From NCBI RefSeq assembly GCF_030272615.1, contig NC_081407.1, positions 435,150,730 through 435,214,729 of the forward strand: a stretch of DNA of 64,000 nt, in the 5' to 3' direction. Made by a program: the position numbers and the translations under genes. The first letter of the stretch is position 1, and the number at the start of each line of letters is the position of its first letter. The notes below the pieces were generated by a model, which had not been told where the DNA came from, searched no databases, and worked only from the letters and a program-made list of their open reading frames with translations. The stretch is from Cryptomeria japonica (taxonomy: Eukaryota > Streptophyta > Pinopsida > Cupressales > Cupressaceae). Of this stretch, positions 48,281 to 60,600 are shown piece after piece.

Positions 48281-48450
48281 CAATCTAAAAAGTATAATGT
48301 TCCTCAAAATGGGTTTTGAGGAACTTTTCATTTTTTATTATAAAACATAATGTTTTTGAATTTCCAGAACACACATGGGTTATGAAAAATTTCATTTTTT
48401 TTTTCATGTGGCCACTTTTCTATTCACCATCTTGGTGCACTTACCCTCAT

Positions 48451-51400
48451 GTCCATGGCCATTTGTGTCTTTATGCTAACTGTATACATTTAGCACTTAT
48501 GTTGTGCTTGCATGCATTAAACTATTTTCTTAAGGTTGAAGATCATACTGTATGTTGATCCATGTAATCATAAAAAGCTTTGTGACTGTTGTTCATTCAT
48601 ACTTGACTGTTGTTATCACTTGTCCAATGAATGGACTACTCTAACCTTGCGTTTCTCTTTGTTTTGAAGCACTGTGATGATGGATTTCCTTATGTGAACT
48701 ACACAACTTTGTAGACCTTTTATACCTCTACTGTATTGAACCTCTGTGAACTTGAGCATCTATCTCTACTAAATGACTATGTGCTGAAAGCTGCCCTTTC
48801 ATTTATGTATTGAAGCTAACTGATAGCTTTGATTATTCACACAATCATTGTGTGTTCGCCTTGTAAACTGAGACTATCAAACACTTCTTGGACTTTGTAA
48901 TGCTTTAGAATTATTCTTTCCTTTTAGGAACTTGGAAATGAGCTTGAGGTTGTTCTTATATGTTACTGCACTAATGACAAATTGATAGTGGATTTTGAAG
49001 ACTTATCTCTGTGATTTTCCTATTCATGTGTCCTTCCCTTGTTTTTCCTTAGCTTGTCTATCTATTGGTGGATTGCATTTATCCCAACAAGGGTTATCTT
49101 TGAGATTACCACCTTCTATCATATTATGGACCAAAAAAAAATGCCTCATGGGGACTACTGCTCTTGTTGAGATATCTACAGTCTTTGAATATCACTTTGT
49201 TCTTTTTAGCTCAAGCTAATGGTTGTGACCTTAGTATGACCTCAATGCTTGATTATTATTTGTCATATCACTGTAGGTACTCATTGAATTACTTAGTATT
49301 GTTCTTTGTTGTAGTTGGTCTTGTTGTCATGAATATACTCTTTTTGATAGCTCTATGGCTGCAATTAATGAGTACCCTTTCAATTTTCTCCATGGTTTCT
49401 GTGTCTTACTCACAATCATACACTACTGATTTGTATGCACAAAAATATCTTGATCATCTTTATCATTATTGACATTTTCTTTGTTGTATTGTCATGATAG
49501 CATCTCTCTGTGCTTGGTAATTGTCTTCCACAAATGTCACTATCTTTGTAATGGCCACTGATCTTTGCCTGATACTTTTCTTATATGATGCAAGCATATC
49601 AAGCTTTCATAACGTCATGTAGTATTCGTATCTTGCTAGTGGTAAGTTGTAGGGGTCCTTCTATTGGCTGTGACTATAATTACTTCATCATTACTATGTG
49701 TTCTACTGTTGTGGTGCATTGAGAAGCTCCTTTGACTGTACTAGTTGATTGGCAATATTTGTCATCTCAAAGAAGGATGACTGTTGTAGTAACATATTTT
49801 GCAATGCTTTATATGATGTACTGCAACTATTTTTTTTTGTTTTGTTTGATCCCCTTGGAAGGAGTACTGCTTTAGGCCCTATGTCCTTGTATATAGACTG
49901 TGTTGTTCCAAGATACATGTTGGGGAAAAGGCTTTACCTTTCTATCTAAAGTCTAAGATAAAAGATCTAACACCATTATTCTTGTGTCTTTTGAACTTGA
50001 GATGTACTTCCAGTTGTAGTATTTTATCTCCTGGGAATTGATGACTTTTCAATCACTTTCCTTTAACATATGCACTATCTTATACACCAATAACATTTAT
50101 CAAATCTTGATAATCAAATCTACATTGCATGACATTATGACTGAAAACATGAATGTATTTTTCTTTGAAACTCATCTAGGATTCCAAGGGTCATCATGGA
50201 TCTCTGTATTGTCATAGAAGCCATGACTACTCTTGAGCCCTTTGAATGCTCCTTTGGTGCTACTTTTGGCAATGAATTCCCTCACCATCTCCTTTGGAAT
50301 AATCATTGTATATGGACTAATTTCATTAATAATAGTAGTAAGGTCACTATGTATCTTTATGCTTCTTTTTGATGAATAATGTCATTGTGATAGTACATAA
50401 CTGCTTCAACTATCTGCTTAGCGTTGCTATGATGGTGTTGAAGGTGTTACAAGATAAACCTTTGTCCTTTGATACCATGACTATTAAAACCTTTATTAAG
50501 GACTACTTCCTCCTTCTTACTCTGTCAAAACACCGTCATTGATTTTTTGAAGATGCCTTCGCTCTTTGGACTGCCCTTTGCTTGGACCTTTGACTTTGAT
50601 GAGGCTTTATCTTTGTTGTTTATTAATATTTGGCCTTTTGTAGTAGCATGTTAGGCTCAACCCTTATGGGAGCCACATTTAACCCACATGATGAATCTGA
50701 TTAATCAAAAGAACATGATCTTCACCTGTAGCTGCACATGAAGCAAACATGTTAGAAAAATATGTGCATATCTTAGATGTGTTTGATGGCTTTGATGGTT
50801 TCTTGGACACCTAAAGTATGTATTGCTTATTTAATGCACATTGAGATCAGTTTATACAGTACAGGTTTGTGTTCATGTAAGGGTAGAGACCTTTCATTGG
50901 TTAGAGAATTTCTTTAACATCATTGTTATTGTCAGATGCAGGAATTGGGAGCAATATGGAACTAGGAAAAAACTCAAGACAACACACCCTGAACCAGTCA
51001 TTCCCAGGCAATGAGTGGTCTCCCTCTTTATATGCACATTTATATCTATTTACTTACTCATGTATATGTTGTTTCTTCATTTGTATAGAATAAGAAAAGT
51101 TAGTCTCATGGCTTGTGTGAGACAATTTACATTTTTACATTCAGTAAAGACTACTACTTTGTACATAAAAGATTTGCATAAATCCTTTCTAGGTTACTTG
51201 CACTTGTATGAATGCAATAATCTATTAATGTAATCTTTTGATTTTTTCTTATACACCTGAATGTAATATAGGAAAGATTGAAAAATGTACCTTTTCTCCT
51301 TCCAATTTAAAATAATAAGCTCTACTTGATTGAGTTGTAAGTGAAAATCTGGTAACAAGAAGACTAAAAGGGTAGAGAGAGAGAGAGAGAGAGCTTTTAT

Positions 51401-52193
51401 TTTAATCACCTTGTATTTATATTATATTTTATTATTACATTAATTTAAGTGGGTTTGTGCAATCAAACAAGGGTCAGGGTCTAGAGTTTGGAGAGGGTCG
51501 AACTACCAGGATAACTCATGATGATTCCATGTGATGACACTCTTCCCTAGTTGTAGCCTAGTACCCTATCATATGCAGTGTTGTGCATAAGCCTCTAGTA
51601 GTCTATGTTAAGTTTTTTTTTAGTCCTTGTGATTGTTTCATTTGTGTATTCATTGCATTTCCATGGTTGAGTTAGTGTCAACCTTAGTGGTATGTTTGGT
51701 GTGTGGGGCCTTATACCATTCTCTAAAGCACAGAGGGTGGTCCTTAGGGTCCCACATGGTTGGGTGGTTGATGCTTCCTTCCATTGGGATCTTTGGTTCT
51801 ATGTTCATGATCTTCTTGGATGAACTATGTCTTCTTCAATTGTAAAAGCTTTGGATTTAGGATGCAGTTGTATTCTCTTATGCAATGTTTCATTCATGTA
51901 GCTAGAATAGATTTCCATTTGTATTTATTATGTTTTATGAACACTCTCTTTGAGAGGAAGATGTAATGTAAATTTAATGTAATAATGTTAATTGTGTGGT
52001 TGTTTTGTGAGTTTAGATAGTACGGTGTTGGTATCATCTATGCCTTATGAATGATATTCCATGAGCATAGTTTCTTTTATCTAAGTTCAGTTGCTATGAT
52101 TATATGATAATGTGGAAAGTAATCTTAGGAACATTTGGGATTTAAAATGAACCTAGTTTCTAGGATAATCATGTTGTTTAATTCTTATATTAT
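48451..52193. other. Decayed intergenic DNA, no gene recognised
   Basis: 3.7 kb with stops in every frame and no family motif I can support. A short GA run is at 51373-51392. The part 51950-51990 (GAAGATGTAATGTAAATT) looks like a 3' untranslated or LTR tail but lacks a partner. It is the left flank of the copia insertion. Confidence 0.5.
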
Positions 52194-52198
52194 ATTGT

Positions 52199-53262
52199 TG
52201 TTGGTATTTTGGTATGGTTTTGTCATTGATTTCAACACCTACTAAAACACTAGCACTTTGGAGATCCAGCAGTACTCACCAGCAAGCAAGTAACTATTGC
52301 ACAGTTACTGGTATATGGTTCGCCAGCAGGATATAATGTTCATCGGCACTTGGAATGATATGGAAAATACTTGGTAATGTCAAAGACATCGTGTGGACAC
52401 TTTTATTTGAAGAATTAATCATTGGTATATTCATATTTGTATATTTGCTTTTACTGGAAAATAGGTCAAGGGTTACCTAGGGTTACACCGATAGGTTTAT
52501 CTTTTCCAGATCAGCATGGCACGCTATGGAGATGATTTATTATTATTATAAATGCATTAAGCCGGCATGTTCAATCGGTTATTGCATCGGATATTATATT
52601 GTTTGTAAAATGTTTTTATTGTAATATCTTGTAGAGCCAACCTACTAAAATTGGTCTTAGGTTAAGGTATAAATGTAAGATCTTATTTGTAAGATCGAAT
52701 GTGGAATGCGAAAAAGAATTGTGAGAAGGTATATGCGAGATTAAGCAGAGGTATACACGAAGAAATCATTTGAAGGTGAAGCTAGGTTTCTATGAAAGCA
52801 TATCAGCATTAGACCGGTACTGAATCCAGCATATGAAGATGCTATTTTGTGCAGTACATTCTTATTGGATTTAACCATCCAACTATAGTCAGTGTGAATC
52901 CCATTTTTGTGATTGAGCAATGAGCTCTAGGGTGTTGGCCTTTCTGCATGTGCAGCCCCATTTATGTACACTTACTATCTGCAGTAGTATCATCTGATTG
53001 TGGGTAAGGTTTCCCACTGTGGTTTTTCCCCTTATAGGGTTTCCACGTACAAATATTGGTGTTATGTGTTGTGGATGACTTTATGTTTATGTTTCATGCA
53101 TTAATCTTTACTGGTATAGCAATTTACTATTAACATTGTCTACCGACATACTTAACTAGTTTATCGGTATTAAGCATTAAGTTGGTTAAGTGGTTTTTGG
53201 TTTGAGTTTATTAGACAACCGATTCACCCCCCCTCCCCCTCAGTTGTCTCCAGGACCTAACA
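52199..53262 (+). repeat. Copia 5' LTR
   Basis: 1064 bp, TGTTGG...CTAACA. Carries a 22-bp segment near 52322-52343 (GCAGGATATAATGTTCATC) missing from the 3' LTR. Confidence 0.95.
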
Positions 53263-53264
53263 AT

Positions 53265-53276
53265 TGGTATCAGAGC
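53265..53276 (+). promoter_or_regulatory. Copia primer binding site
   Basis: TGGTATCAGAGC, complementary to the 3' end of initiator methionine tRNA, two bases after the LTR. Confidence 0.92.
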
Positions 53277-53319
53277 ATAGTCCTCTTTTTGCAGAAGTCT
53301 AACAACTTGAGGAGATCCA

Positions 53320-54437
53320 ATGTCTACTAATTATTTTAGGAAGGACAGTCATAAACTTGATGGAACCAACTATGGGATATGGAAGATCGAGATGGAGACA
53401 CATCTTAATTGCATTGGTAAAGACATCTAGGAAGTTACAAAGAATGGTTATACTACTGTTGTAGCTGGTCAGACGGCTCCAACTACCTTAGCTAAATATG
53501 AAGAGAATGATTGAAAAGCAAGAGAAGCACTTTTGAGCGCTTTATCAGATCAACAAATCATGGGATTATCAGATAGGTCTACTGCTAAAGCTATTTGGGA
53601 TCATTTGGAAACACTGAATGAAGGAGATTCCATAGTCAAAATTGCAAAACTTGAAAGCTTCCGAGTCAGGTATGAATATTTGAAAATGGAAAAAGATGAA
53701 AGGATTTTTGCTTTTATGGAAAGAGTAAATGAAATTGTTTTGGGTATTAAATGTTGTGGAGGAACCTTGAGTGAGGATGAAATTGTTTCAAAAATCTTAA
53801 GAGGATTGCCACCGGCATATAAAATGAAGGTTATTGCTATAAATGAGTTGAGAACAATGTCTAATACATCAATAACTAGGGATACATTGATTGGAAAACT
53901 TTCAACCTTTGAAATTGAGGAATTTGGTCCTGTTGCTACTATAAAGACAGATTTGGCCTTTAAAGCATCAACATCATCTGCTCCATCATTTGACAAATCA
54001 GATTGGAAAGCCTTCTATGCAAGAGAACTTGAAGAAACTAGGAAGGAGAATGAAGAGCTTGAAGAAGTTGAAGCACTATTTGCAAGGAAAATGCCAAAAG
54101 GTCCAGTTGGAAGTAAGTATGAAGGTAAAGCACCCTTTAAATGTTTCAATTGCAATAAGATTGGTCATATTGCTTTGAGATGCCCTGATAGACATGCTAG
54201 ACTAAGAGAAGAAGCTAGAAGAACATACAAGCCTAATCCTGAATATCAGAAATATAGATTTAAGAAGAACAAAGACAAATCTTGTCACATTGCTGATGAA
54301 GGAATGACTGATGATTCCAATGAGGATCCAGCAGACAATGGATGAATTTTTGTTGCTATAACAGAAGATCAACCGGCACCTACTGCTCAACCGGTAGAAC
54401 AAGCCCTAGCAGCTAAAGTTGAAGTAAAGGACAAATG
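53320..54437 (+). pseudogene. gag: Copia gag
   Basis: Starts at ATG 53320 (MSTNYFRKDSHKLDGTNYGI), the usual LTR-copia gag opening. The capsid region (LSDQQIMGLSDRSTAKAIWD, ERIFAFMERVNEIVLG, DEIVSKILRGLPPAY) is followed by the zinc knuckle CFNCNKIGHIALRCPD at about 54142-54189. Stops at 53431 (TAG), 53512 (TGA) and 54343 (TGA) each stand where a Trp codon is likely. The frame is otherwise continuous. Forms the cytoplasmic particle and packages RNA. Confidence 0.9.
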
Positions 54438-55370
54438 GATCATTGACTCAGGATGTTCACATCATATGACAGGAGACAAAGGTAAATTCTTGAACTTTCA
54501 AGAATACAATGGAGGTTTAGTAAGATTTGGAGATGACAAAGCCTGTTCAATCAAAGGTAAGGGTTCAATATCTCTTGATGGTAAGCATAACACTGACAAT
54601 GTCTACTATGTTGAAGGATTAAAGCATAATCTTTTAAGTGTTGGTCAATTGGTTGAGAAAGGATTTCAGTTACAATTTAAGAATGGAAAATGCAAAATCA
54701 TGAATAGAACTAGTTTGGAAATTGCAACCGGTAATCAAACTAGAGGTAATATCTTTCATTTGAATAACAATGAAAAGGCATGCTTGATTGCACATATAGA
54801 TTAAAGTTGGTTATGGCATAAGAGACTATGTCATGTAAACTTTGATTGCATGGTGAAGATCAGTACTTCTAAGGCAGTTAGAGATCTACCTAAAATTGTG
54901 AAACCTCAGAATACAATTTGTAAAGAATGTCAATTTGGAAAACAAGTTAGAGCTAGTTTCAAAAGTATTCTAGAAAAATCCAATAATGCTCTTGATTTGA
55001 TTCACACTGATTTATGTGGTCCAGCTAGAACTAAAAGCTTACAAGGTGATAGATATTTCATGCTAATTATTGATGATTATTCTAGAATGTGTTGGGTTAC
55101 TTTTCTCAGAGAAAAATTAGAAGCACTTGGAAAGTTCAAACTGTTCAAAGCAATGGTTGAAAATGAAACCGGTAAAAAAATCAAATGTTTAAGATTAGAT
55201 CAAGGAGGAGAATTCACATCTAAAGACTTTAATACATTCTGTGAAGTGAATGGAATCAGAAGACAGTTATCAGCACCTCGGACACCACAGTAGAATGGAG
55301 TTGTTGAAAGGAAAAACAGAACTATCTTGGATGCAGAAAGAAGCATGTTATTTGAAGCAAATTTACCATG
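54438..55370 (+). pseudogene. pol: Copia protease and integrase (first part)
   Basis: Same frame as gag. Protease: WIIDSGCSHHMTGDK at about 54438, with the Asp-Ser-Gly triad intact. GAG-pre-integrase: SWLWHKRLCHVNFDCMVK with the zinc His, then CKECQFGKQ. Integrase core: LIHTDLCGP (first Asp) and RLDQGGEFTS (second Asp), with the third acidic residue in NGVVERKNRT just after a TAG at 55291. Another stop lies at 54802 (TAA). A frameshift near 55370 moves the remainder into the next frame. Confidence 0.92.
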
Positions 55371-56600
55371 TGTATTGGAGAGAAGCGGTCAGCACTGTTG
55401 TCTATACATTCAAAAAAGTTCACATCAAAGGTGAAACCGATAAGACCCCTCATGAACTATGGTTTGGTAATACTCCTACTCTTAAGTATTTCAGAATTTT
55501 TGGAAGTAAATGTTATATTAGAAGAGATGAGTATATTGGAAAATTTGATCCTAGAAGTGATGAAGGAATATTTTTTGGTTATTCATCTAAGAGCAAGGCA
55601 TATAGACGTTTTAATAAGAGATTGCAGAAAATTGTTGAGAGTACAAATGTAAAGATTGATGAACAATTTAGAGGAACTTCAAGGTATATAGACTCTGAAC
55701 CGGCAACAAAAATTGTGACAAATGAACCTACACTAAATCCACCAGTATAGAATGAAGATCTAGTTACCCCGGTACCATCAAAGGATTCCACAGTAATTGA
55801 AGAACAACAACAAACTAAGACACCCCGGTATGTAAGATTGAATCATTTTGAAGATCAGATAATTGGAAACAAATTTAGAGTTATGACAAGAGGAAGATTG
55901 GCAAATGAAGAGGTATGTCTTATTTCTCAAATTGAACCATTATCTATCAATGAGGCATGTGAAGACAAATTTTGGATTAAAGCTATGGAAGAAGAATTAG
56001 GACAAATTGAGAAAAATAATACTTGGACATTAGTTCCCTGGCCTAAAGATAAAAATGTAATTGGAACCAAATGGGTATTTAGAAACAAACTTAATGAAGA
56101 TGGTAAGGTTGTCAGAAATAAAGGAAGACTAGTGTGTAAGGGATATTCTCAAAAAGGAGGAGTTGATTACAATGAAACCTTTGCACTGGTAGCTAGAATT
56201 GAGGTAGTCAGATTATTCTTGGCTTTTGCAGCTCATAAGAACTACAATGTTTATCAAATGGATATTAAATGTGCATTCTTGAATGGAGATCTTGAAGAGG
56301 AAGTCTATATTGAACAACCTGATGGATTTTCTTTGACAGATGACAATGATATGGTTTGCAGGTTAAGAAAAGTTTTGGATGGATTGAAACAAGCCCCAAG
56401 AGCTTGGTATGCAAGGTTGGATAAGTATCTTTTAAAGATTGGTTTTACTAAAGGAAATGCAGACAACAATTTATATTACAAAATAACTAATGATGATATC
56501 TTGATTATAGAAGTATTCGTTGATGATATAATCTTTGGAGGAGAAGATGGATTATGTAAGGAATTTTCTATTAAAATGCAGCAAGAATTTGAAATGTATG
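55371..56600 (+). pseudogene. pol: Copia integrase C-terminus and reverse transcriptase
   Basis: Shifted frame. Integrase tail: TPHELWFGNTPTLKYFRIFG and DEGIFFGYSSKSKAYRRFN. TAG at 55748. RT from about 55980: EEELGQIEKNNTWTLVPWPK, GTKWVFRNKLNEDGKV, VYQMDIKCAFLNGDLEEEV (catalytic Asp), DGLKQAPRAWYARLD, and the FVDDIIFGG box at about 56518. All three polymerase Asp are intact. A second indel near 56600 shifts the frame again. Confidence 0.93.
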
Positions 56601-57470
56601 ATTGGAGAAATAAAATTCTTTTTAGGATTGCAGATTTCACAGACTGACAAAGGTATATTTTTGAGTCAATCCAAGTACCTAAAAGATTTACTAAAGAAGT
56701 TTTGGATGGAGAACTCTAAACCGGTAAGCACACCTATGACTACAAATGACAAATTATCTCAAAGAGATGAATCTACACCTGTTAATCCAACTATATACAA
56801 ATCTATGATAGGAGGTTTACTATATTTGACACAAACCAAGCCTGATATTATGAATGCAGTATGTATTGTTTCAAGATTTCAAAGTAATCCTAAGGAAAAT
56901 CATGAATCAGCAGTAAAAAGGATTTTCTGGTACTTACAAGGCACTGCAAATCTTGGATTATGGTATCCTAGATATGAAAATTTTGATCTATGTGCATACA
57001 CAGATGCAAATTGGGTAGGAGATGTGGATGATAGAAAAAGCACCACCGGTGGAGTATTCTTTCTTGGAAAGAGATTAGTTTCTTGGTTGAGTAAGAAACA
57101 AAGTTGTACATCTTTATCAACAGCAAAATCAGAATATGTTGCAACAGCAACTAACTATACACAGGTACTATGGCTTAAGCAAATGTTGAAAGACATAAAG
57201 GTAAAATGCAAGGAACCTATTACTATATATTGTGATAACACTGCAACAATTGATATATCTAAGAATCCGGTATTACATTCTAAAACAAAACATGTTTCTA
57301 TCAAACTGAATTTTTTAAGGGAAAAAGTTGAAGAAAAGGAGATAAAACTGGTTTATGTGAATACTAAAGAACAACTTGCAGATATTTTCACAAAACCTTT
57401 TCCTAAGGAGAATTTTGAATATCTCAGAGATCAGCTTGGAGTCATACCACCACCGGTAGGGACTTAGACA
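56601..57470 (+). pseudogene. pol: Copia RT C-terminus and RNase H
   Basis: Third frame: MIGEIKFFLGLQISQTDKGI, PVSTPMTTNDKLS, then YKSMIGGLLYLTQTKPDIMN. RNase H follows with YTDANWVGDVDDRKSTTGG, SLSTAKSEYVA (Glu), IYCDNTATIDISKNPV (Asp) and KTKHVSIKLNFLRE. The TAG after PPPVGT at 57465-57467 ends the polyprotein. This segment is free of stops. Confidence 0.93.
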
Positions 57471-57851
57471 GTTGATGATCGTCATCAACCGACAGAATTG
57501 AAAGACAAATCTTTTACTCCGGTCTTTGATGAGGAAGCTACTTCTCAAGGGGAGTAGTTGGTATATTGTACTGATTGGTATTTTGTATATGAACTTGGTT
57601 TTATTATAACTTTGGCATTTGATGTCAAAGGGGGAGAGATATCTATGGAAAAACACATTATCTTTTAAGGAGAGATTAGTAGAGAAATTGGTATTGAAAA
57701 TCCTTGGATAAACACATGTTGCTCCAGGGGGAAAGATTGTTGTGAGATTGTTGTTTAGAAGAGATTGTTGGTTTTTGGTATTTGGCATTTCTGTTTTGGC
57801 ACTTTGATGGTTTTTCCATCTTGTGTTGCCATCAATGTCAAAGGGGGAGAT
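57468..57851 (+). other. Copia 3' untranslated region with polypurine tracts
   Basis: Non-coding. CAAAGGGGGAGA occurs twice (about 57628-57639 and 57839-57850); the second abuts the LTR and is the functional tract by position. Confidence 0.8.
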
Positions 57852-58893
57852 TGTTGGTATTTTGGTATGGTTTTGTCATTGATGTCAACACCTACTAAAA
57901 CACTAGCACTTTGGAGATCCAGCAGCATTAATCGGCAAGCAAGTAACTATTGTACAGTTACTGGTATATGGTTCACCGGCACTTGGAATGATATGGAAAA
58001 CACTTGGTAATGTCGAAGACATTGTGTGGACACTTTGCTTTGAAGAATTAATCATTGGTATATTCATATTTGCATATTTGCTTTTACCGGCAAATAGGTC
58101 CAGGGTTACCTAGGGTTACACCGACAGGTTTATCTTTTCCAGAACAGCATGGCACGCTATGGAGATGATTTATTGTTGTTATAAATGCATTAAGCTGACA
58201 TGTTCAATCGGTTATTGCATCGGATATTATATTGTTTGTAAAATATTTTTATTGTAATATCTTGTAGAGCCGACCTACTAAAATTGGTCTTAGGTTATGG
58301 TATAAATGTAAGATCTTATTTGTAAGATCGAATGTGGAATGCGAAAAAGAATTGTGAGAAGGTATATGCGAGATTAAGCAGAGGTATACACGAAGACATC
58401 ATTTGAAGGTGAAGCTAGGTTTTTATGAAAGCATATCAACATTACACCATTACTGAATCTAGCATATGAAGATGTTATTTTGTGCAGTACATTTTTATTG
58501 GATTTAACCATCCAACTATAGTCAGTGTGAATCCCATTTTTGTGATTGAGCAGTGAGCTCTAGGTTGTTGGTCTTTCTACATGTGCAGACCCCATTTATG
58601 TACACTTACTATCTACAGTAGTATCATCTGATTGTGGGTAAGGTTTCCCACCTTGGTTTTTCCCCTTATAGGGTTTCCACGTACAAATATTGGTGTTATG
58701 TGTTTTGGATGACTTTATGTTTATGTTTCATGCATTAATCTTTACTGGTATAGCAATTTACTGTTAACACTGTCTACCGGCATACTTAACTAGTTTACCG
58801 GTATTAAGCATTAAGTTGGTTAAGTGGTTTTTGGTTTGAATTTATTAGACAACTGATTCACCCCCCCCTCTCAGTTGTCTCCGGGACCTAACA
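57852..58893 (+). repeat. Copia 3' LTR
   Basis: 1042 bp, lacking the 22-bp segment of the 5' LTR but otherwise collinear. Ends CCTAACA and is followed by ATTGT. Confidence 0.95.
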
Positions 58894-58898
58894 ATTGT

Positions 58899-59209
58899 TT
58901 CTATGTTAAGACTCGTCTATTTATGTTTAAGCATTATGTTATGCAATGATTAGTTTAGATTTGCTTCTTATGCTTTAGTAAGTGCTAGTGTTTCTTTATA
59001 GCGACGTTAGGGGGCCTTAGAGTACATACGTGTTATTATTTCTATTTATTTATGCTTGTGCTTAGATAAATTGTTCTCATGTTAAATAGTATGTTATGAA
59101 ATTATTATAGTTTAATTAGTTAATGTATCTCTTTAAACAAAAATGTTATCTCCTTGAGGTTGGTTAGTTAGTTGTGTTGTCCTTTGGGGTTCTCTCATGG
59201 GGCGTTACA
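58899..59209. other. Copia right flank, ends in an LTR-like terminus GGGGCGTTACA
   Basis: Continuation of the sequence before 52194. It ends CTCATGGGGCGTTACA at 59209, which looks like the 3' terminus of a gypsy-type LTR or the start of one read on the minus strand. No partner end was located. Confidence 0.4.
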
Positions 59210-59214
59210 TAAGC

Positions 59215-60600
59215 TCGACAAGAAGTGAGAAAATGGCCAAAAAACCTTTTTCTCACACAAGTATGTCCTCCCGAAGATAAGGGCATTTAAATGGACAATA
59301 TAACATAAGCAAATATTAATTGGTGACAGGTTGCACAATATTGATACAAATTGTTGTATATTGTGCTTGAACAAGAAGAGGAAATGATTAACCATTTTCT
59401 ATCAAATTATCATTTGTTGGTAGGTGTTGGGATTGTCTAAAACAGAAACTTAATTGACAGGGCGCAAGAAATGGGTATATGTCGTGGAATTTTTGAAGGG
59501 ATGACCTAGATTATATAGCTATGCACTATGGTCTGCATTAGGATCTTGACTCCATCCATGGTGTTGTGGCTTTATGGAAGGAGATAAATAGACACATATT
59601 TAATGGCTTAGAAGGCATGATTGATAAAGTCATCCAAAAAATTGAGAGCAAAATTTCTAAGGTTTTGAACAAATAAAGTCAAGGATGGGGTTGGGTCTCC
59701 ATTCACATGTTGTGACAAACAACGCGAACAAAAGCTTAGTGACCTTGGAGTTTCATTATGAATGAACCATGGTGTGGACAAGAAGAGCCTAAGAAAGCAA
59801 CTAAATATACTATCCCTCCAAGAAGAAGATTGAAATTGAATTTTAATGAAGCATCGAAAAGAAACCGTAGAAACATAAGAGTTGGGTGTTTGATAAGAGA
59901 TGAGAAATGTGGTCAATTTGAGCTTTATGCAAACATACTAAGATTGCAGCTAATAATAAAGATGAGATAGAGGTGTTGGCTAGAGGGCTTACTGAGTATA
60001 AGATTGGGGGAATAAGGCAAGTCGATATAGGAGGAGACTCAATAATCTACACCAAGAAAGATATGGCTAATTGGAAACTTCTAAGTATGTGTGGTTGAAT
60101 TGGATGGAGGATTTCTCAATGACCTCCTTGCCCATGTTGAGGCCAACAATGGGGTTATCAAATTTGTGGAATCTTGTCCCATCACTTGGGAGGGCCTTGA
60201 ACGAATTGTAAAAGATGAAGCTATCAAAAGTAGTGAGTTCCTTACACACGGAGACAAATACAATACACCCATATTGTCTTGCCAATGCAGATCTATCTAT
60301 ACTATCATGCATGGGGAGTTGGAGGAGCTATGTACTACCTCAAGCCAAATCTGGAAATGATACCCATTAGACTTTGGAAGAAGCAGAAGTAGAATAGAAA
60401 GTTATCGACCTTGAGATATTGCTATCGCGAGGATGTCAAATATTTTATTTGAGACTCTGCAAGAGAGAATTTTTGTACATGGTTGAGAGAAAGATTTTTG
60501 GGGTAGAATGAAATTACATGATAGAATCGAAGGAGGATGAGGTGTAGAGGCTTTTGAAGGCAAAAGTTGAAGAAACAAAGAAGGCTATTATCAATATATA
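59215..60600 (+). pseudogene. LINE fragment: zinc-binding domain and RNase H, heavily decayed
   Basis: Around 59265-59400 the zf-RVT type segment can be read through stops (PKIRAFKWTI, then a Cys-x-x-Cys and His pattern). At 59815-60060 the RNase H domain is legible (RRRLKLNFNEASKRNRRN, GCLIRDEKCG, NKDEIEVLARGLTEYKIGG, VDIGGDSIIYTKK). The C-terminal helix region runs to about 60350 in a shifted frame. RNase H after the LINE RT is known for plant L1-type elements. RT itself is missing, so it is strongly 5'-truncated. It differs clearly from the LINE at 61963. Confidence 0.7.

Larger units (their letters stand above)
46453..48446. mobile_element. Candidate non-autonomous DNA transposon with terminal inverted repeats
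   Basis: The left end GGGTAAGTGCACCAAGATGG (46453) is matched by its exact reverse complement ending at 48446; the perfect arm is 24 bp. A palindromic GTGGCCAC follows in both ends, with a 12-bp length difference between them. A 4-bp TCAT flanks each side (46449-46452, 48447-48450), too short to be decisive. The interior has no transposase. It contains a 49-bp tandem repeat and a long CT-rich tract. Superfamily not assigned. Confidence 0.65.
52199..58893 (+). mobile_element. Structurally complete Ty1/copia retrotransposon, 6.7 kb
   Basis: LTRs at 52199-53262 and 57852-58893 both begin TGTTGGTATTTTGG and end CCTAACA. The element is bounded by a perfect 5-bp duplication ATTGT (52194-52198 and 58894-58898). 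PBS TGGTATCAGAGC follows the 5' LTR and a CAAAGGGGGAGA tract precedes the 3' LTR. Domain order gag, protease, integrase, RT, RNase H is diagnostic of Ty1/copia. The polyprotein is broken by stops and two frameshifts. By eye the LTRs are about 95% identical apart from a 22-bp gap in the 3' copy. Confidence 0.96.

Noticed and set aside
48995-49949. Hydrophobic frames suggesting a membrane protein
   Set aside because: Overlapping frames on both strands, no conserved motif, composition driven by T-rich DNA.
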